Positions 1 through 10,300 are shown, counted from the stretch's first letter. The stretch: DNA of 63,273 nucleotides from an uncultured Elusimicrobia bacterium (GCA_903873295.1 CAIQNV010000090.1:1-63273); one strand, 5' to 3'. Notes: a model not told the origin generated them from the letters alone. A program made the numbers and translations.

Positions 1-11
1 AAACTTGTCCG

Positions 12-2786
12 ATGAAGCGCTCATCTGTACTTTCGGGTATTCTGCTGGCGGCCCTGTTTCTCACGGCCGCGGCCGCGCCGGTAAAAGACGCAGGCATTTT
101 TTACTATGACCAGGATTTCCAGATAAGCTTCGAACTCTCGCGGGGCCTGGTAGCCGCGGCGATGTCCACCGACATTATTAAAATAGAAGCCGTCGCCACT
201 ATAGTGTCCCACACCGACGGCCGTCGCTTCATACTCAGCCTCCCCCAGGGCCTTACCCTGGACGAATTGAACTCCACCACCAATTATTCAAAAACAGGCG
301 AGGCGGACATCCTGCTGGGAGGAAAAACCGTGCTCGTCTCCTCCCCGTCCCTTTCCTCCGAACTAACGGACCTGATAGTCCGCGCTCTTCCGCCCTATTA
401 CACTGTGGAACAAGCGCGGGCCGATCTGGTGACCGGCGTCACGCCGCAGGGAAAAATATTCACCGCGCTGGACCTGAAAACCAAAGCCTTCGGCAGCCGC
501 TGGTCACGCACCATAAATATGGTTTATGTGATCAACAGCGGAGGAAAAACAATAAAGGTCACGGAAGCCTGTTCCCCCATGGGGATGAGCGGATTCAGCA
601 GGGATGTGCTGGAAAGGTCCTCCCGCAAAGACAAAAATATCCTTATAAGCGCGGGCCTTGGCGGCGAACTGATGCGCACTGTGATAGGAATGCCGGCGGA
701 CAAAGCGATAGCGCGTCTGGAAAAGTTCAAGACCGATATTGTCGCGCTTGACGCCGAGGATCTGCCGTATCTCTGGGAGTGGTCCGCAAAACAAACCGCA
801 CCGGTCCCGGCCGGCGCAATGAACTTTCTCTGCTCCAATATAGAAATAAAGGACCCGAAACTGGCCGAACTGATAAAGCCCTATGTTATCAAGGAATTGA
901 ACGGCGTACGGACGGCTTTTATTTCTTTCCTTCCCCCGAACGCGGACCAGCTTACGGAGCTTGGCGATGTGCCCGTGACCTTAAAACCCCCGATCGACAA
1001 CGGGTCGTACAGCAGCCTGATCGAGGAACTGAGAGGCGTACATAACGCCAAACTGATAGTGGCGGTCTCGAACTCGAAAGAAGATCTTGGCCGGCTCCTG
1101 CTGGTCCCGGGCATAGATATAATCATCGGCCCGAAAAGCTGGGAAAAAGCCGGCACCAGACGGGAAGAGATAAATCTCGAGGGCTGGGACAGGCAAGTCC
1201 ATATCTCGCCGGCGGCTTTGATAATCCGGGATTCGCGGGGAGTAGGAGCGCTGGAGCTGGAATTTTCCGAAAGCGGAGTTCTTAAAACCCTGCGAAGCCG
1301 GAGCGTTCCTGTTTCGGACGAAGACGTCCTTTACGACGGCGAATACGACCTGTTAAAAGAGCAGATATTTCAGCATTTTTTCGGCTCGAAAGATTTTCTC
1401 CTTCCGGACATCAGAAGAGTATACACGGACCTAGAGCGTCCCAGATTGCAATATTCCCAGCTTGATTTTAAGAATCTGTTAGTCTCCGTGCTGAAAGAAA
1501 AGACCGGCGCGGAAATAGCTTTCATGAAGATCCAGCCGTTCTCCAGCAACATTCTCGGAGACGTCTCGGCCTCGATGATCAAGACCTGGCTCGGAGAGGA
1601 TGACAAAGTGGTGAAGGCCTGGGTTCCCGGCAGTTTGATCCGGGCGCTGACGCCTAAATTCGAGTTCAAACTTGAGGAAAAGGACGCCGACGGCTATCGG
1701 AAATATCATGCCGGCGAGTATTTCGCCGTTTCCGGGCTGAACAAGGAACAACTGATCTCGGGGCTCCCGGTAAAAGACGGCGAATTGTACCTGGCGGCTT
1801 TCCCGGCCGGATTACTGCGGGAGACCGGAAAATATCCGCAATTAAAGGACGCAAGGATAGCGGGCTACGAACAAAAGACCCTTAACACCATCATTATTGA
1901 ATATCTGACAAAAACAAAAACAGAAGCCGCGGACGGTTCCTGGGAAGCGGCGGTCAGAAAACTTATAGAGAACGAACCGGCGCGCAAGCCGGTCTGGCGC
2001 CTTAATCTCAGGGATCTTTCGCTTCAGGCCAGCGATACCGGCGTAAGACACACCGAAAATTTCTCACAGGTAAGCGATTCCCGGCTGCGGACTACCGGCC
2101 AGACCTATATTCAGGGCTCAGGCAAGCTGTTTTCGGAATTTTACAACGGGAATCTGCGCCTGGACACCGGCCTGTCGGCGAATTACGGCCAAACGACCCT
2201 GCGCCCCAAGAGCCAGCCCCGCGTGAAAACGGAAAGCGTAGACCAGATACTGATCGAAAGCGAATTAAAATACCAGCTCCTGCGCTATCACGGTTTTCTC
2301 GGCCCCATGGTCCTGGGTCCGTTCTTCAATCTGGCCTACGACACGGAATTCACCCACCAGCCCGCTCTGCCAAAGAGGAAGATAGTGCGGGGCAGGGCCG
2401 GCCTGAAGCTTTTCGAGGGCGCTTATATCCGCGAGCTTTATACCGGCCTGGTGACCGAACAGACCTACACTTACAGTCCCGCCAGGACCAGATACGCGGC
2501 CGAGGCCGGTTTCGGAATGAACATGCTGCTGCCGGGCACCGCGCTTCTGCTCACCGCCGAAGGGAATTACAGGAATTTCGCCGGAAGCAGGTTCGACACC
2601 GCCGCAGACCTTAAACAAAGACTGGAGCTGAATTTTAAAGTCAGCACAAAACTGTACAGAGACGTCATGATAACCCCGTTCTTTAATTTCTTCCTGGCCA
2701 CGAACAAGCTCGCGGCCGGCACGGCCACCAATATCATGACGGGGTTTTCCCTCAGCTACTCGCATCTTTTTAAACTTAAGCGCTGA
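12..2786 (+). CDS. Exported 5'-nucleotidase-like protein fused to a C-terminal beta-barrel
   Basis: The 924-residue product opens with a clear signal peptide (MKRSSVLSGILLAALFLTAAAA), so the ATG at 12 is probably the true start, although only 11 upstream bases are visible. Residues of roughly 60-420 resemble the metallophosphatase part of UshA/5'-nucleotidases, but the usual metal-binding Asn-His and Gly-His-x-His motifs are not apparent (IIIGPKSWEK stands where GGHSH would be expected). Residues of about 490-600 resemble the 5'-nucleotidase C-terminal domain. From about residue 680 the protein changes to alternating aromatic/polar beta strands ending in YSHLFKLKR, typical of an outer-membrane barrel. 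I infer a cell-surface protein whose nucleotidase-like part may be catalytically dead. Confidence is high for the gene and moderate for the domain reading. Confidence 0.7.
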   Translation: MKRSSVLSGILLAALFLTAAAAPVKDAGIFYYDQDFQISFELSRGLVAAAMSTDIIKIEAVATIVSHTDGRRFILSLPQGLTLDELNSTTNYSKTGEADILLGGKTVLVSSPSLSSELTDLIVRALPPYYTVEQARADLVTGVTPQGKIFTALDLKTKAFGSRWSRTINMVYVINSGGKTIKVTEACSPMGMSGFSRDVLERSSRKDKNILISAGLGGELMRTVIGMPADKAIARLEKFKTDIVALDAEDLPYLWEWSAKQTAPVPAGAMNFLCSNIEIKDPKLAELIKPYVIKELNGVRTAFISFLPPNADQLTELGDVPVTLKPPIDNGSYSSLIEELRGVHNAKLIVAVSNSKEDLGRLLLVPGIDIIIGPKSWEKAGTRREEINLEGWDRQVHISPAALIIRDSRGVGALELEFSESGVLKTLRSRSVPVSDEDVLYDGEYDLLKEQIFQHFFGSKDFLLPDIRRVYTDLERPRLQYSQLDFKNLLVSVLKEKTGAEIAFMKIQPFSSNILGDVSASMIKTWLGEDDKVVKAWVPGSLIRALTPKFEFKLEEKDADGYRKYHAGEYFAVSGLNKEQLISGLPVKDGELYLAAFPAGLLRETGKYPQLKDARIAGYEQKTLNTIIIEYLTKTKTEAADGSWEAAVRKLIENEPARKPVWRLNLRDLSLQASDTGVRHTENFSQVSDSRLRTTGQTYIQGSGKLFSEFYNGNLRLDTGLSANYGQTTLRPKSQPRVKTESVDQILIESELKYQLLRYHGFLGPMVLGPFFNLAYDTEFTHQPALPKRKIVRGRAGLKLFEGAYIRELYTGLVTEQTYTYSPARTRYAAEAGFGMNMLLPGTALLLTAEGNYRNFAGSRFDTAADLKQRLELNFKVSTKLYRDVMITPFFNFFLATNKLAAGTATNIMTGFSLSYSHLFKLKR

Positions 2787-2969
2787 CCCGGTCTGATCCC
2801 GCCTCACTTCGTATAGGACCGGGGTGGCAGATGTTTCCTGCCGGCTTAAATAGCTCCGGCCCCCGCGCCCGGTTCCTTTCCGCTGCGTCGCTTTATCCCG
2901 CCCTTAAAAATCAATTTAGTATAATACTCCGACATGATAATACCCCAGCCTTTTTCTCCGGAGGACCTG
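2787..2969 (+). promoter_or_regulatory. Intergenic region with promoter of the M16 pair
   Basis: A TATAAT box at 2920-2925 should start transcription near 2932-2934. A strong Shine-Dalgarno (CGGAGG, 2959-2964) lies just before the ATG at 2970. An inverted repeat CCCGGTC (2788-2794) / GACCGGG (2818-2824) follows the upstream gene but has no T-tract, so it is only a weak terminator candidate. Confidence 0.5.
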
Positions 2970-4526
2970 ATGAAGTTTTCCCTTTTCCTTCCCTGCTTTC
3001 TGCTGTTTTGCCAGCCTTCTTTCGCGAAAGATACTCCCGACACCGGCCTGCCGAAAGGGGCCTCGGTTGAAACCGACCCCAAATATCCCCCGGTGATCTC
3101 CTATACGCTGAAGAACGGGCTGAAACTTCTTATCCTGGAAAAGAAATTCGTCCCCACCGTCTCCCTCACTATGACCTTCAAGGTCGGCAACGTGGACACT
3201 CCCCAGGGCAAAACCGGCCTGGCCCACCTTTTCGAGCATATGGCTTTCAAGGGTTCCAAGACCATGAACACCTCCGACTATGCCAATGAAAAAGTGGTGC
3301 TGGAGAAAATAGAAATAGCGGCGAAGGACCTGATAGCGGAAGAGACTCTCTACGAAGCTGCGGACCCGGAAAAGGTGGCCGCTCTCCAGAAAAAGCTCAA
3401 CGACCTTGAAAAAGAGGCCGATAAGTACGCCGTCACCGGCGAGCTGTCCCGCGTCTACGGCGAGCTCGGCGAACACGGGCTGAACGCCGGAACCTCGCAG
3501 GATTATACCACCTACATGGTTTCCCTGCCGTCCAGCCGGCTCGAGGCCTGGATGGTGATAGAGTCCGACCGCTTCAAGAACGGCGTGCTGCGCGAGTTTT
3601 ACCGGGAGCGCAGCGTGGTGATGGAAGAGCGCCGCATGTACGAATCCGACCCCTCCCACGTAATGAGCGAGATGCTGTACGCCAGCGCCTTCACCGCCCA
3701 CCCCTACCGGAACCACACCCTGGGCTGGATGGACGACCTGAAGCGCCTGACCCGCACCGACGCCGAGAAATTTTTCAACGATTATTACGCCCCCAATAAC
3801 GCCACGCTGGCCGTGGTGGGCGACGTGCAGCCGGCCGAGGTGATAAGCCTGGCCGAAAAATATTTCGCCGGCTGGAAGGCGAAGGAGATCCCGGTCACCC
3901 CCGTCACCAAGGAGCCGCCGCAGGCCTCGGAAAAGCGCATAAATGTTTTCGCCAAGGCGCAGCCCATGATAAGGCTGGCTTTCCACAACCCCGGCCTGGG
4001 CAGCCCGGATATGTACCCCCTCATCATGCTCAGCGAGATCCTCTCCAGCGGCAAGACAGCCCGCTTCTACCGGAACCTGGTGGAGGGCTCGCAGCTGGCG
4101 CTTTACGCCCAATCCTCTCCCATGGCTCCGGGAATACGCTACCCGTCGCTGTTCCTGATAGGGGCCGCGCCTAAAGCCCCCCACACCATGGAGGAACTCG
4201 AGACCGCCGTCTGGGCGGAAATAGACCGCCTGAAAAAAGAGCCGCCGACGCAGTGGGAAATGGAAAGGGTTATTAACAACTATGAGGCGGACATGGTAAA
4301 ACAGCTGGAGGGCAGCCTCGACCTCAGCGGCAACTTCGCCATCAACCAGCAGATCCTGGGCGACTGGAAATTCGACTGGAAAACCATGGAGAAGCTGCGC
4401 GCCCTGAAGCCGGAGGATATCTCGCGGGCGGCGCGGAAATATTTTACGCGCGGGAATTACACCGCGGTCTTCCTCAGGCAGCCGGAGGCGGCGGAGAACG
4501 CCGCGGCCGCGGGGGAAGCGAAATGA
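2970..4526 (+). CDS. M16 family zinc peptidase, catalytic subunit (exported)
   Basis: This 518-residue protein has a signal peptide (MKFSLFLPCFLLFCQPSFA) and the inverted zinc motif HLFEH at residues 86-90, which provides the two His ligands and catalytic Glu of pitrilysin/insulinase-type M16 peptidases. A downstream acidic helix (ERRMYESDPS) lies where the third ligand is found. I start at 2970, not at the in-frame ATG at 2934, because CGGAGG sits 5 bases upstream and the signal peptide begins there. A Lys/Glu-rich helical insertion lies between the motif and the next conserved block. The stop overlaps the next gene by 4 bases (ATGA), so the two are translationally coupled and probably form a two-chain peptidase in the periplasm. 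Confidence 0.9.
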   Translation: MKFSLFLPCFLLFCQPSFAKDTPDTGLPKGASVETDPKYPPVISYTLKNGLKLLILEKKFVPTVSLTMTFKVGNVDTPQGKTGLAHLFEHMAFKGSKTMNTSDYANEKVVLEKIEIAAKDLIAEETLYEAADPEKVAALQKKLNDLEKEADKYAVTGELSRVYGELGEHGLNAGTSQDYTTYMVSLPSSRLEAWMVIESDRFKNGVLREFYRERSVVMEERRMYESDPSHVMSEMLYASAFTAHPYRNHTLGWMDDLKRLTRTDAEKFFNDYYAPNNATLAVVGDVQPAEVISLAEKYFAGWKAKEIPVTPVTKEPPQASEKRINVFAKAQPMIRLAFHNPGLGSPDMYPLIMLSEILSSGKTARFYRNLVEGSQLALYAQSSPMAPGIRYPSLFLIGAAPKAPHTMEELETAVWAEIDRLKKEPPTQWEMERVINNYEADMVKQLEGSLDLSGNFAINQQILGDWKFDWKTMEKLRALKPEDISRAARKYFTRGNYTAVFLRQPEAAENAAAAGEAK

Positions 4527-5926
4527 AGAATCTCATAAAATCAGCAGCAGGAGCCTTTATGCTTATAACAGCCTCTTCCGTCTGGGCGCTCCCGCCCGGC
4601 ATGCCCGCGGCCCCCGACCTGGAATTCAGGCCGCCTAAGGGGGACCGCTTCACGCTTGAGAACGGAATGGTGGTCTATCTGATGAAGGACACCACGCTGC
4701 CCGTGGTCCACCTCAGCGCCATGGTGGGCATAGGCAACGCGCATGACCCGGCCGAAAAGATCGGCCTGGGCGAGCTTACCGCGCAGCTGCTGAAGGACGG
4801 CGGCACCAAAAGCTACACCGCGGACGAGATAGACAAGCAGCTGGAATACCTGGGCGCCTCCATAGACAGCTCGGTCTTCTCCGAAGAAACGCGGCTGGAC
4901 ATGACCACGCTGAAGAAAGACCTCCCGAAAGTGCTGGACATCTACGCCGAAATACTGCGGGAACCGGTCTTCAACGAGGAGAAGCTGAAGCTGGCCAAAG
5001 ACGAGGAACTGGAAATGCTCCGCAGGCGCAACGATAAGCCCAGCGACGAGCTTTTCCGCGAGGCTAAACGGATGTTCTACGGCGCGAAGCACCCCTACGG
5101 CTGGCGCAAGGAAGCCGCTACCGTGGCCGCCATTTCCCGGGCGGACATGCAGGCTTTCCACGCCGCCTACTACAGGCCGAACAACGTAATTATTTCCGTC
5201 AGCGGCGATTTCGCCTCCGACGAGGAAATGCTGAAGACCCTCAAAGAAAAATTCTCCTCCTGGGAAAAGGGGACCGTCACCCGGCCGGAAATAGCCGACT
5301 TCAAGCCCAGAGAAGGCCGGCAGATATATTTCATCAACAAGGATATCTCGCAGGCTTTCATCGTGATCCTGCAGAAGGGCCTCGGCTACAACTCGCCGGA
5401 GGAGTACCCGCTTACCGTGCTTTCAGAAATACTCGGCGGGGGCATGCAGTCGCGGCTTATGACCGAAGTGCGCTCGAAAAAAGGCCTGGCCTACACGGTG
5501 CAATCCAGCAGCCCCAGGCGCGCCAAGCACGGCTTTACCTACACCTACTGCGGCACGAAGCCCGAGACCTATTCCCAGGCGCTTTCCGAAATACTGAAGC
5601 AGCTGGAAAGGGCGGGCTCCGAGCCGGTCCCGCAGGAGGAGCTGAAGCGCGGCAAGGACGCCATCATAAATCCGTTCGTCTTCAAGTTCCCCACCCCGTT
5701 CAGACTTATTACCGAACGGGCCTCCGAGGAATTTTACCGCCTTGAAAACGCCTATCTGGATAATTATGTTTCCCGGATACGGCAGGTGAGCCAGGACGAC
5801 CTCCTCGCGACGGCGAAGGACATCTACGACACGAAGAACGCCCTGATCTTCGTCATCGGCGACGCGAAAAAGTTCGACAAGCCGCTCTCGGAGTTCGGCC
5901 CGGTGACCGAGCTGAAGGAAGACTGA
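4523..5926 (+). CDS. M16 family peptidase, non-catalytic partner subunit (exported)
   Basis: The 467-residue product begins with a signal peptide ending near SSVWA. It has the M16 fold pattern, including the GGGMQSRLMTEVRSKKGLAY block typical of the C-terminal half, where substrate-binding Arg/Tyr residues lie in M16B partners. The HxxEH site is replaced by GELTAQ, so it should not bind zinc. Pairs of one active and one inactive M16 chain are known for the M16B subfamily, and the ATGA overlap with the upstream active chain supports such a heterodimer. It is followed by a strong terminator. Confidence 0.88.
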   Translation: MKNLIKSAAGAFMLITASSVWALPPGMPAAPDLEFRPPKGDRFTLENGMVVYLMKDTTLPVVHLSAMVGIGNAHDPAEKIGLGELTAQLLKDGGTKSYTADEIDKQLEYLGASIDSSVFSEETRLDMTTLKKDLPKVLDIYAEILREPVFNEEKLKLAKDEELEMLRRRNDKPSDELFREAKRMFYGAKHPYGWRKEAATVAAISRADMQAFHAAYYRPNNVIISVSGDFASDEEMLKTLKEKFSSWEKGTVTRPEIADFKPREGRQIYFINKDISQAFIVILQKGLGYNSPEEYPLTVLSEILGGGMQSRLMTEVRSKKGLAYTVQSSSPRRAKHGFTYTYCGTKPETYSQALSEILKQLERAGSEPVPQEELKRGKDAIINPFVFKFPTPFRLITERASEEFYRLENAYLDNYVSRIRQVSQDDLLATAKDIYDTKNALIFVIGDAKKFDKPLSEFGPVTELKED

Positions 5927-5943
5927 CCCGGTCCCGGAAAAAG

Positions 5944-5971
5944 AAAAAGCCCCCTGGCGGGGCTTTTTTTT
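5944..5971 (+). terminator. Rho-independent terminator of the M16 operon
   Basis: AAAAAGCCCC (5944-5953) pairs with GGGGCTTTTT (5959-5968) around a CTGGC loop, followed by a T-tract. It ends the M16 pair and may also serve the convergent thioesterase gene. Confidence 0.85.
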
Positions 5972-6020
5972 GCGCCTGTAGTATACCGGCCGGCGTTATG
6001 ATCAAGGCCCCTTTTACACC

Positions 6021-6410
6021 TTATGCCGGGCTGACGGCCAGCGCGGCCTTGATCTCATCCGGCAGCTCTATGAGCTTCAGGTCGCGTCCCACGCAGACCA
6101 GGTCCGTCTCCGCTTTGGCGATGAGCCGGCCTTCCTGGTTATGCAGCAAGTAGGCGAAAACTATGCGGTACGGGGTAAATTCCCTCACCCAGACCTTTAT
6201 CTTCAGCGTGTCGCCGTAAAAGGCGGGGAATTTATATTCCGCCTCCTGGCGGCGGACGGCGAAGCCCACGCCCTTTTCGAGCAGGCCCTTAACGGTAAGC
6301 CCGCGGGCCTCCAGGTATTCAGAACGGGCTTCCTCGAAGTATTTCAGGTAGTTGGCGTGGTACACCGCGCCGCTGCAGTCCGTGTCGTAATAGTAGATTT
6401 TCCGTTCCAT
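6021..6410 (-). CDS. YbgC/FadM-type acyl-CoA thioesterase (4HBT fold)
   Basis: This 129-residue protein has the hot-dog thioesterase signature YYDTDCSGAVYHANYLKYFEEAR near its N-terminus, with the catalytic Asp in the DTD segment, and the usual length of YbgC/FadM proteins. These cytoplasmic enzymes hydrolyse acyl-CoA thioesters; the preferred chain length cannot be read from sequence. The start ATG is 8 bases past the stop of the upstream yjbQ homologue, whose last codons (GGGGAGTGA) supply a Shine-Dalgarno, so the two genes are co-transcribed. Confidence 0.88.
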   Translation of the reverse strand: MERKIYYYDTDCSGAVYHANYLKYFEEARSEYLEARGLTVKGLLEKGVGFAVRRQEAEYKFPAFYGDTLKIKVWVREFTPYRIVFAYLLHNQEGRLIAKAETDLVCVGRDLKLIELPDEIKAALAVSPA

Positions 6411-6418
6411 TCGTCAGC

Positions 6419-6835
6419 TCACTCCCCTATTATCTTCACCAGCACGCGCTTGGCGCGCCTGCCGTCGAATTCGCCGTAAAAGATCCGCTCCCAGGGACCG
6501 AAATCCAGCGCCCCGTCAGTAACCGCCACCACCACTTCGCGGCCCATCAAGGTGCGCTTCAGGTGGGCGTCGCCGTTGTCCTCGCCGGTAAGGTTATGGC
6601 TGTAGCCGTGCGCGGCGTAAGGCGCCAGCTTTTCCACCCACTCGAGGAAATCCTTATGCAGGCCGGGTTCATTGTCGTTAATGAACACGCTGGAGGTAAT
6701 ATGCATGGAATTGACCAGGCACAGCCCTTCCTTTATGCCGCTTTTGGCCAGTTCGGCCTCTATTGTTGAGGTTATATTGACTATGGCGCAGCGTTCTGAA
6801 GTGTTCAAAGTAAGGTAGGCGGTATGGGATTTCAT
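6419..6835 (-). CDS. YjbQ family protein (UPF0047)
   Basis: The 138-residue product matches the YjbQ/UPF0047 family across its length: the N-terminal [23 protein letters not shown] region, the metal-site segments [12 protein letters not shown] and HGYSHN, and the late block GRWE-like ([15 protein letters not shown]). The family is a trimeric metal-binding protein often annotated as secondary thiamine-phosphate synthase; its physiological role is uncertain. There is no Shine-Dalgarno before the ATG, and a TAGAAT box ends only 9 bases upstream, which suggests a nearly leaderless transcript. It heads a two-gene operon with the thioesterase. Confidence 0.85.
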   Translation of the reverse strand: MKSHTAYLTLNTSERCAIVNITSTIEAELAKSGIKEGLCLVNSMHITSSVFINDNEPGLHKDFLEWVEKLAPYAAHGYSHNLTGEDNGDAHLKRTLMGREVVVAVTDGALDFGPWERIFYGEFDGRRAKRVLVKIIGE

Positions 6836-6844
6836 CGTATAAGT

Positions 6845-6850
6845 ATTCTA
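6845..6850 (-). promoter_or_regulatory. -10 box upstream of yjbQ homologue
   Basis: TAGAAT on the minus strand ends 9 bases before the start codon at 6835. No clear -35 is visible. It is divergent from, and within about 35 bp of, the rpmB -10 box. Confidence 0.4.
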
Positions 6851-6878
6851 CAAACTTTGTGCGGACCCCGTGATTTGC

Positions 6879-6884
6879 TATAAT
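6879..6884 (+). promoter_or_regulatory. -10 box giving a leaderless rpmB transcript
   Basis: A perfect TATAAT is separated from the ATG by exactly six bases (AAACAC), so a standard start site falls on the A of the start codon. A poor -35 (TTTGTG, 6856-6861) lies 17 bases upstream. No Shine-Dalgarno is present. Confidence 0.6.
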
Positions 6885-6890
6885 AAACAC

Positions 6891-7085
6891 ATGGCTTACA
6901 AATGCGAACTTTGCGGCAAAAAGCCCGTTTCCGGTAACTCCTACAGTCATTCCCACAGGGCTACCAAACGGCTTTTCAAGCCCAACCTTCAGAAACAGAA
7001 AGTGGCGCTGGACGGCAAGACGCAGTCAGTCTACGTCTGCACCATCTGCATAAAGAGCGGCAAAGCGGTACGCCCGGCCATATAG
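6891..7085 (+). CDS. rpmB: 50S ribosomal protein L28
   Basis: This 64-residue protein starts MAYKCELCGKKPVSGNSYSHSHRATKR, the diagnostic N-terminus of bacterial L28, and carries two CxxC pairs (CELC and CTIC) that form the zinc-ribbon version of the protein. An in-frame ATG 21 bases upstream is rejected because the family starts at MAYKC and because the promoter -10 box overlaps that region. L28 is a structural component of the large ribosomal subunit. The gene stands alone and appears to be translated from a leaderless mRNA. Confidence 0.96.
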   Translation: MAYKCELCGKKPVSGNSYSHSHRATKRLFKPNLQKQKVALDGKTQSVYVCTICIKSGKAVRPAI

Positions 7086-7301
7086 GCCGGGAAGCACAAC
7101 CCCTCTTGGTTTCTACAGGCTAAGGCCGTCCGTTTAAAGCGGGCGGCCATGCTTATTTATCTCAGCATCCCCGCAACAAGAATTTAATATTTTATAAACA
7201 AGCCTTTTGTATAATTTTCCTGTATGACCGCGCGCATTTAAAAGGATTTATTAACCCTTAAATTGCTTTTCGTTCTCAGCGGATTTTGCCGGAGGAATTC
7301 A
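7086..7301 (+). promoter_or_regulatory. Intergenic: weak rpmB terminator and promoter of the coiled-coil operon
   Basis: GGCCGTCC (7124-7131) and GGGCGGCC (7141-7148) form a hairpin with one G-T pair, but only a poor T-tract follows. An AT-rich stretch leads to TATAAT at 7210-7215, giving a leader of about 80 bases before the GGAGG (7291-7295) that sets the start at 7302. Confidence 0.45.
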
Positions 7302-10300
7302 ATGGAGCAGGAACCTAAACTAGACCCGTCCACCATAACCGATGTGGAAACCGCGAAGCTCGCGCTCCGCTGGGCCGTGGAAAAGATCCACGGCCTGCAG
7401 GAGGACCTCGGCCGCCTGCGGGAAGAGAACCGCACCAAGACCGGCCTGAACCGCTCGCTCACCGAACAGGTGGAGCAGAAAACCGAGATCCTCAAAAAAT
7501 GGCAGGGGACCATAAAGACCTGGGAAGAGAACTGGAAAACCCAGACCGCCATGGAGACGGACCTGAAGTCCTCCCTGCGCGAACAGATCCTCAACGAGGA
7601 AGCCGCCAGCTGGCGCGCCGCCCGCGCCCAGCTCGAAAAAGAGATACAGGCGCTCAAGACCGAGCTGGCCTCCCGGGAATCCGAGATGGGCCGGATAAAG
7701 CTCAGCCTGATCGACGAACACCGGAAGATCGCGGAGCTGAAAGAGGCGGAGCTCAGCACCCTGCTGACCAAGCACCAGGACAACCTGGCCGCCAGGGAAA
7801 TGGCCCTGCGCGAAAAATACGAAAGCCTCGAGACCGAACTGATGGCCACCCAGCGCGTGCGCGCCGAGCAGGAAGAGATGGCCCTGCGCGAGCGCTACGA
7901 GACGAGGGCCAAAGAGCTGGCAAAACTGCACAAGCAGAAGGAAGACCAGCTCGAAAAATTCAAAAGGAACTTGGAAGACGAGCATTTTGAGAAGCTGGCG
8001 CTCCTGAAAGCGGACGCCGAAAAGGAGCTTTCCGTGCGCCGTGAGGAGCTTGAGGAAGCCTCCCGCAAAAAAGAAGCCTCTCTTTTCGCCGAAACGGAGC
8101 TCAGGATGGAAGAGGTCCGCGCCGCCGCCGCCGCCCGGGAAAGGGACAGGCAGGCGGCCTTCGCCGAAAGGCAGACCGCGCAGGAAAAAGATTTCGCCGA
8201 GCGCCTCGTCCGCGCCGAAGAGGGCTACAAGTCCGAGCTGGCCGCCTTCAGAGCGGCCGGCCAGAACGAGCTCGAGACCATGCGCGCCCGCATCAAGGAA
8301 ACGGCGGAGAAGAAGGAGCAGGAATACGTGGACATGCGCCTGAGGCTGGAGAGCCAGGTGGTGGACCTGGTGAGGAAGCGCGAGGAGGAAATACGCGCCC
8401 GCTACGCCGTCTCAGTGGAAGAAGCCCGCATGAAGTGGGAAAAAGCGGCGGAGGAAAGCCGCGCCCAGGCCAGGGAAGAGATCCTCAAAGAGACCGCCCG
8501 CCTGGAGGAAGCTTTTAAGAAACGTGACGCCTCGCTCGCCGCCCGCCGGGAGCATGAATTCCAGGCGTTCCGCGATAAGACGGAAATGGAGCTGCGCACC
8601 CGCGAGGAAGACCTGCGCGCCGCCCTCCTGGAAGAGCAGAACACCTGGACGGAACGCCAGCAGGCGGCGGTAGGCGAAGCCCGGAAGGCCATAGAGGCCG
8701 CGCACACCGCGCGGCTGGAAACCCTGAGGACCGGCCTCGAAGAGGCCTACCTTATTAAGGAAAAGACTCTTGAATCCAGCGTAGACGCCGCGAAGCTCCG
8801 TCTGAAGGATGAGTGGCTGGCGCGCGAGGATGAGTGGCGCATCGAAAAGGAAACCACGCTGCACGAGGAAAAAGAGAAGCTTAAAGAAGAATTTAAGGGA
8901 CACCGCACGCTTCTGCACAACAAGCTGACGCAGTTCGAAGAAGAGCTGAAGCTCAACTACGCGCAGAAAGAATCGGAGCTGGAAGCCGCGCGCCGAGCCT
9001 CGCTAGAGGCCGCCGAGAGCGACCTCAAAAGGGAGCTGGAAACGGAAAAAGAGCGTCTGCGCGCCCAGGCGGAGACCGGCCGCAAGGACCTGGAGGCCAA
9101 AGCGTCGGCGCTGCGCGCCGAAGCCGGGGCGGCTGAAACGAAAATGGAAGAAAGACTTGCGAAGCGCGAAGAGGAGCTTAAAGAGAAGCTGCGGCGCAAA
9201 ACGGAGGAAGCCGAAAAGGCTCTGGAAGCCAAGCTGGAGGCCGAAAAAGTACGGTTGGCGGCCGAGTTCTCCGCCAGGGCCGCCGCGGCCGAAGTCGAGC
9301 GCCTGAAGGTCCTGGAGGAAAAGGCCGCGTTGGAAGAGGCGCACGCCGCGAAAGTGCGCGAAGTGGAAGCGGCCGCCGAGGACCGGATCCGCCAGGAGCG
9401 CGTCAGAACGGACGAAGCTTTCCGGGCGAGGGAGCAGGCCCTGCAGGCCAGTGAAGCGGAGCAGGACAAGCTGAAGAGCGCCCTGGAGCAGCAGCACAGC
9501 GACCTGAAGGCCGCCCTCTACCGCGAGTTGCAGGCCAAGGAGCACGAGCTGTTCGGAAAGGTGGCGGCCGTCAAGGAAGAGATGTACAAGGCCATCAACT
9601 CCCACCGGGAGGTGCTGGACAAGGAGCACGAAGGCCGGCTGGTCGGCCTGCTCCAGAAGGAAACCCAGCTGCAGGCCCAGTTCGAAGAAAAACTTAAGGC
9701 CGCCGAAGCCGTCATGCAGCAGCGCGTGCAGGACGAGGCTGAAAAATTATACATAGCGTTCGAGGGGCGCAAGTCCGAGCTGGACGCCAAACTGAAGGCC
9801 AGGGAACAGGCGCTGGCCGCCCTTTTCTCGGAAAAAGAGGCGAAGCTGGAAGCGGAAGCCGCCGCCCGGGAAAAAGAGGCTATGGCCGCGCAGGAAAAAC
9901 TGCTGGAAATGCGGCGCAAAGAGATAGAAGATGCGCTGGTCCGCGGAGAAAAAGAGCTGGAAGCCAAGCACAAGGAGCTTTCCGAAAAGCTTTATCCCCA
10001 GTATCACAGCGATCGGCTGGCGTGGGAGTCGCAGAAGCTTGAAGCCCTGAACTCGGCCCGCCAGTCCCTCCGAACCGACTTCGAGAAAAAGGAAGTGCTT
10101 TTGAACCAGAAACTGGACGCCGAACTGATAAAGCACCGCACCGAAGCCATGCGCCGCGAGGAGGAATTCGCGGCCAGGAAGAACGAGCTGGAGAAAAATT
10201 ATTACGCCGAACTGGAGCGCGGCCGGGCGGCCGTGGATAAAATGCGCAAGGAACAGGAAACGGCGCTCTACGCGAAATTCAAAGAGCTGGACGAAGAGCA

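Noticed and set aside
2916..4184. A 422-codon minus-strand frame
   Set aside because: It mirrors the M16 peptidase gene, which has a signal peptide, Shine-Dalgarno and zinc motif. The antisense product is low-complexity Gly/Val/His-rich.
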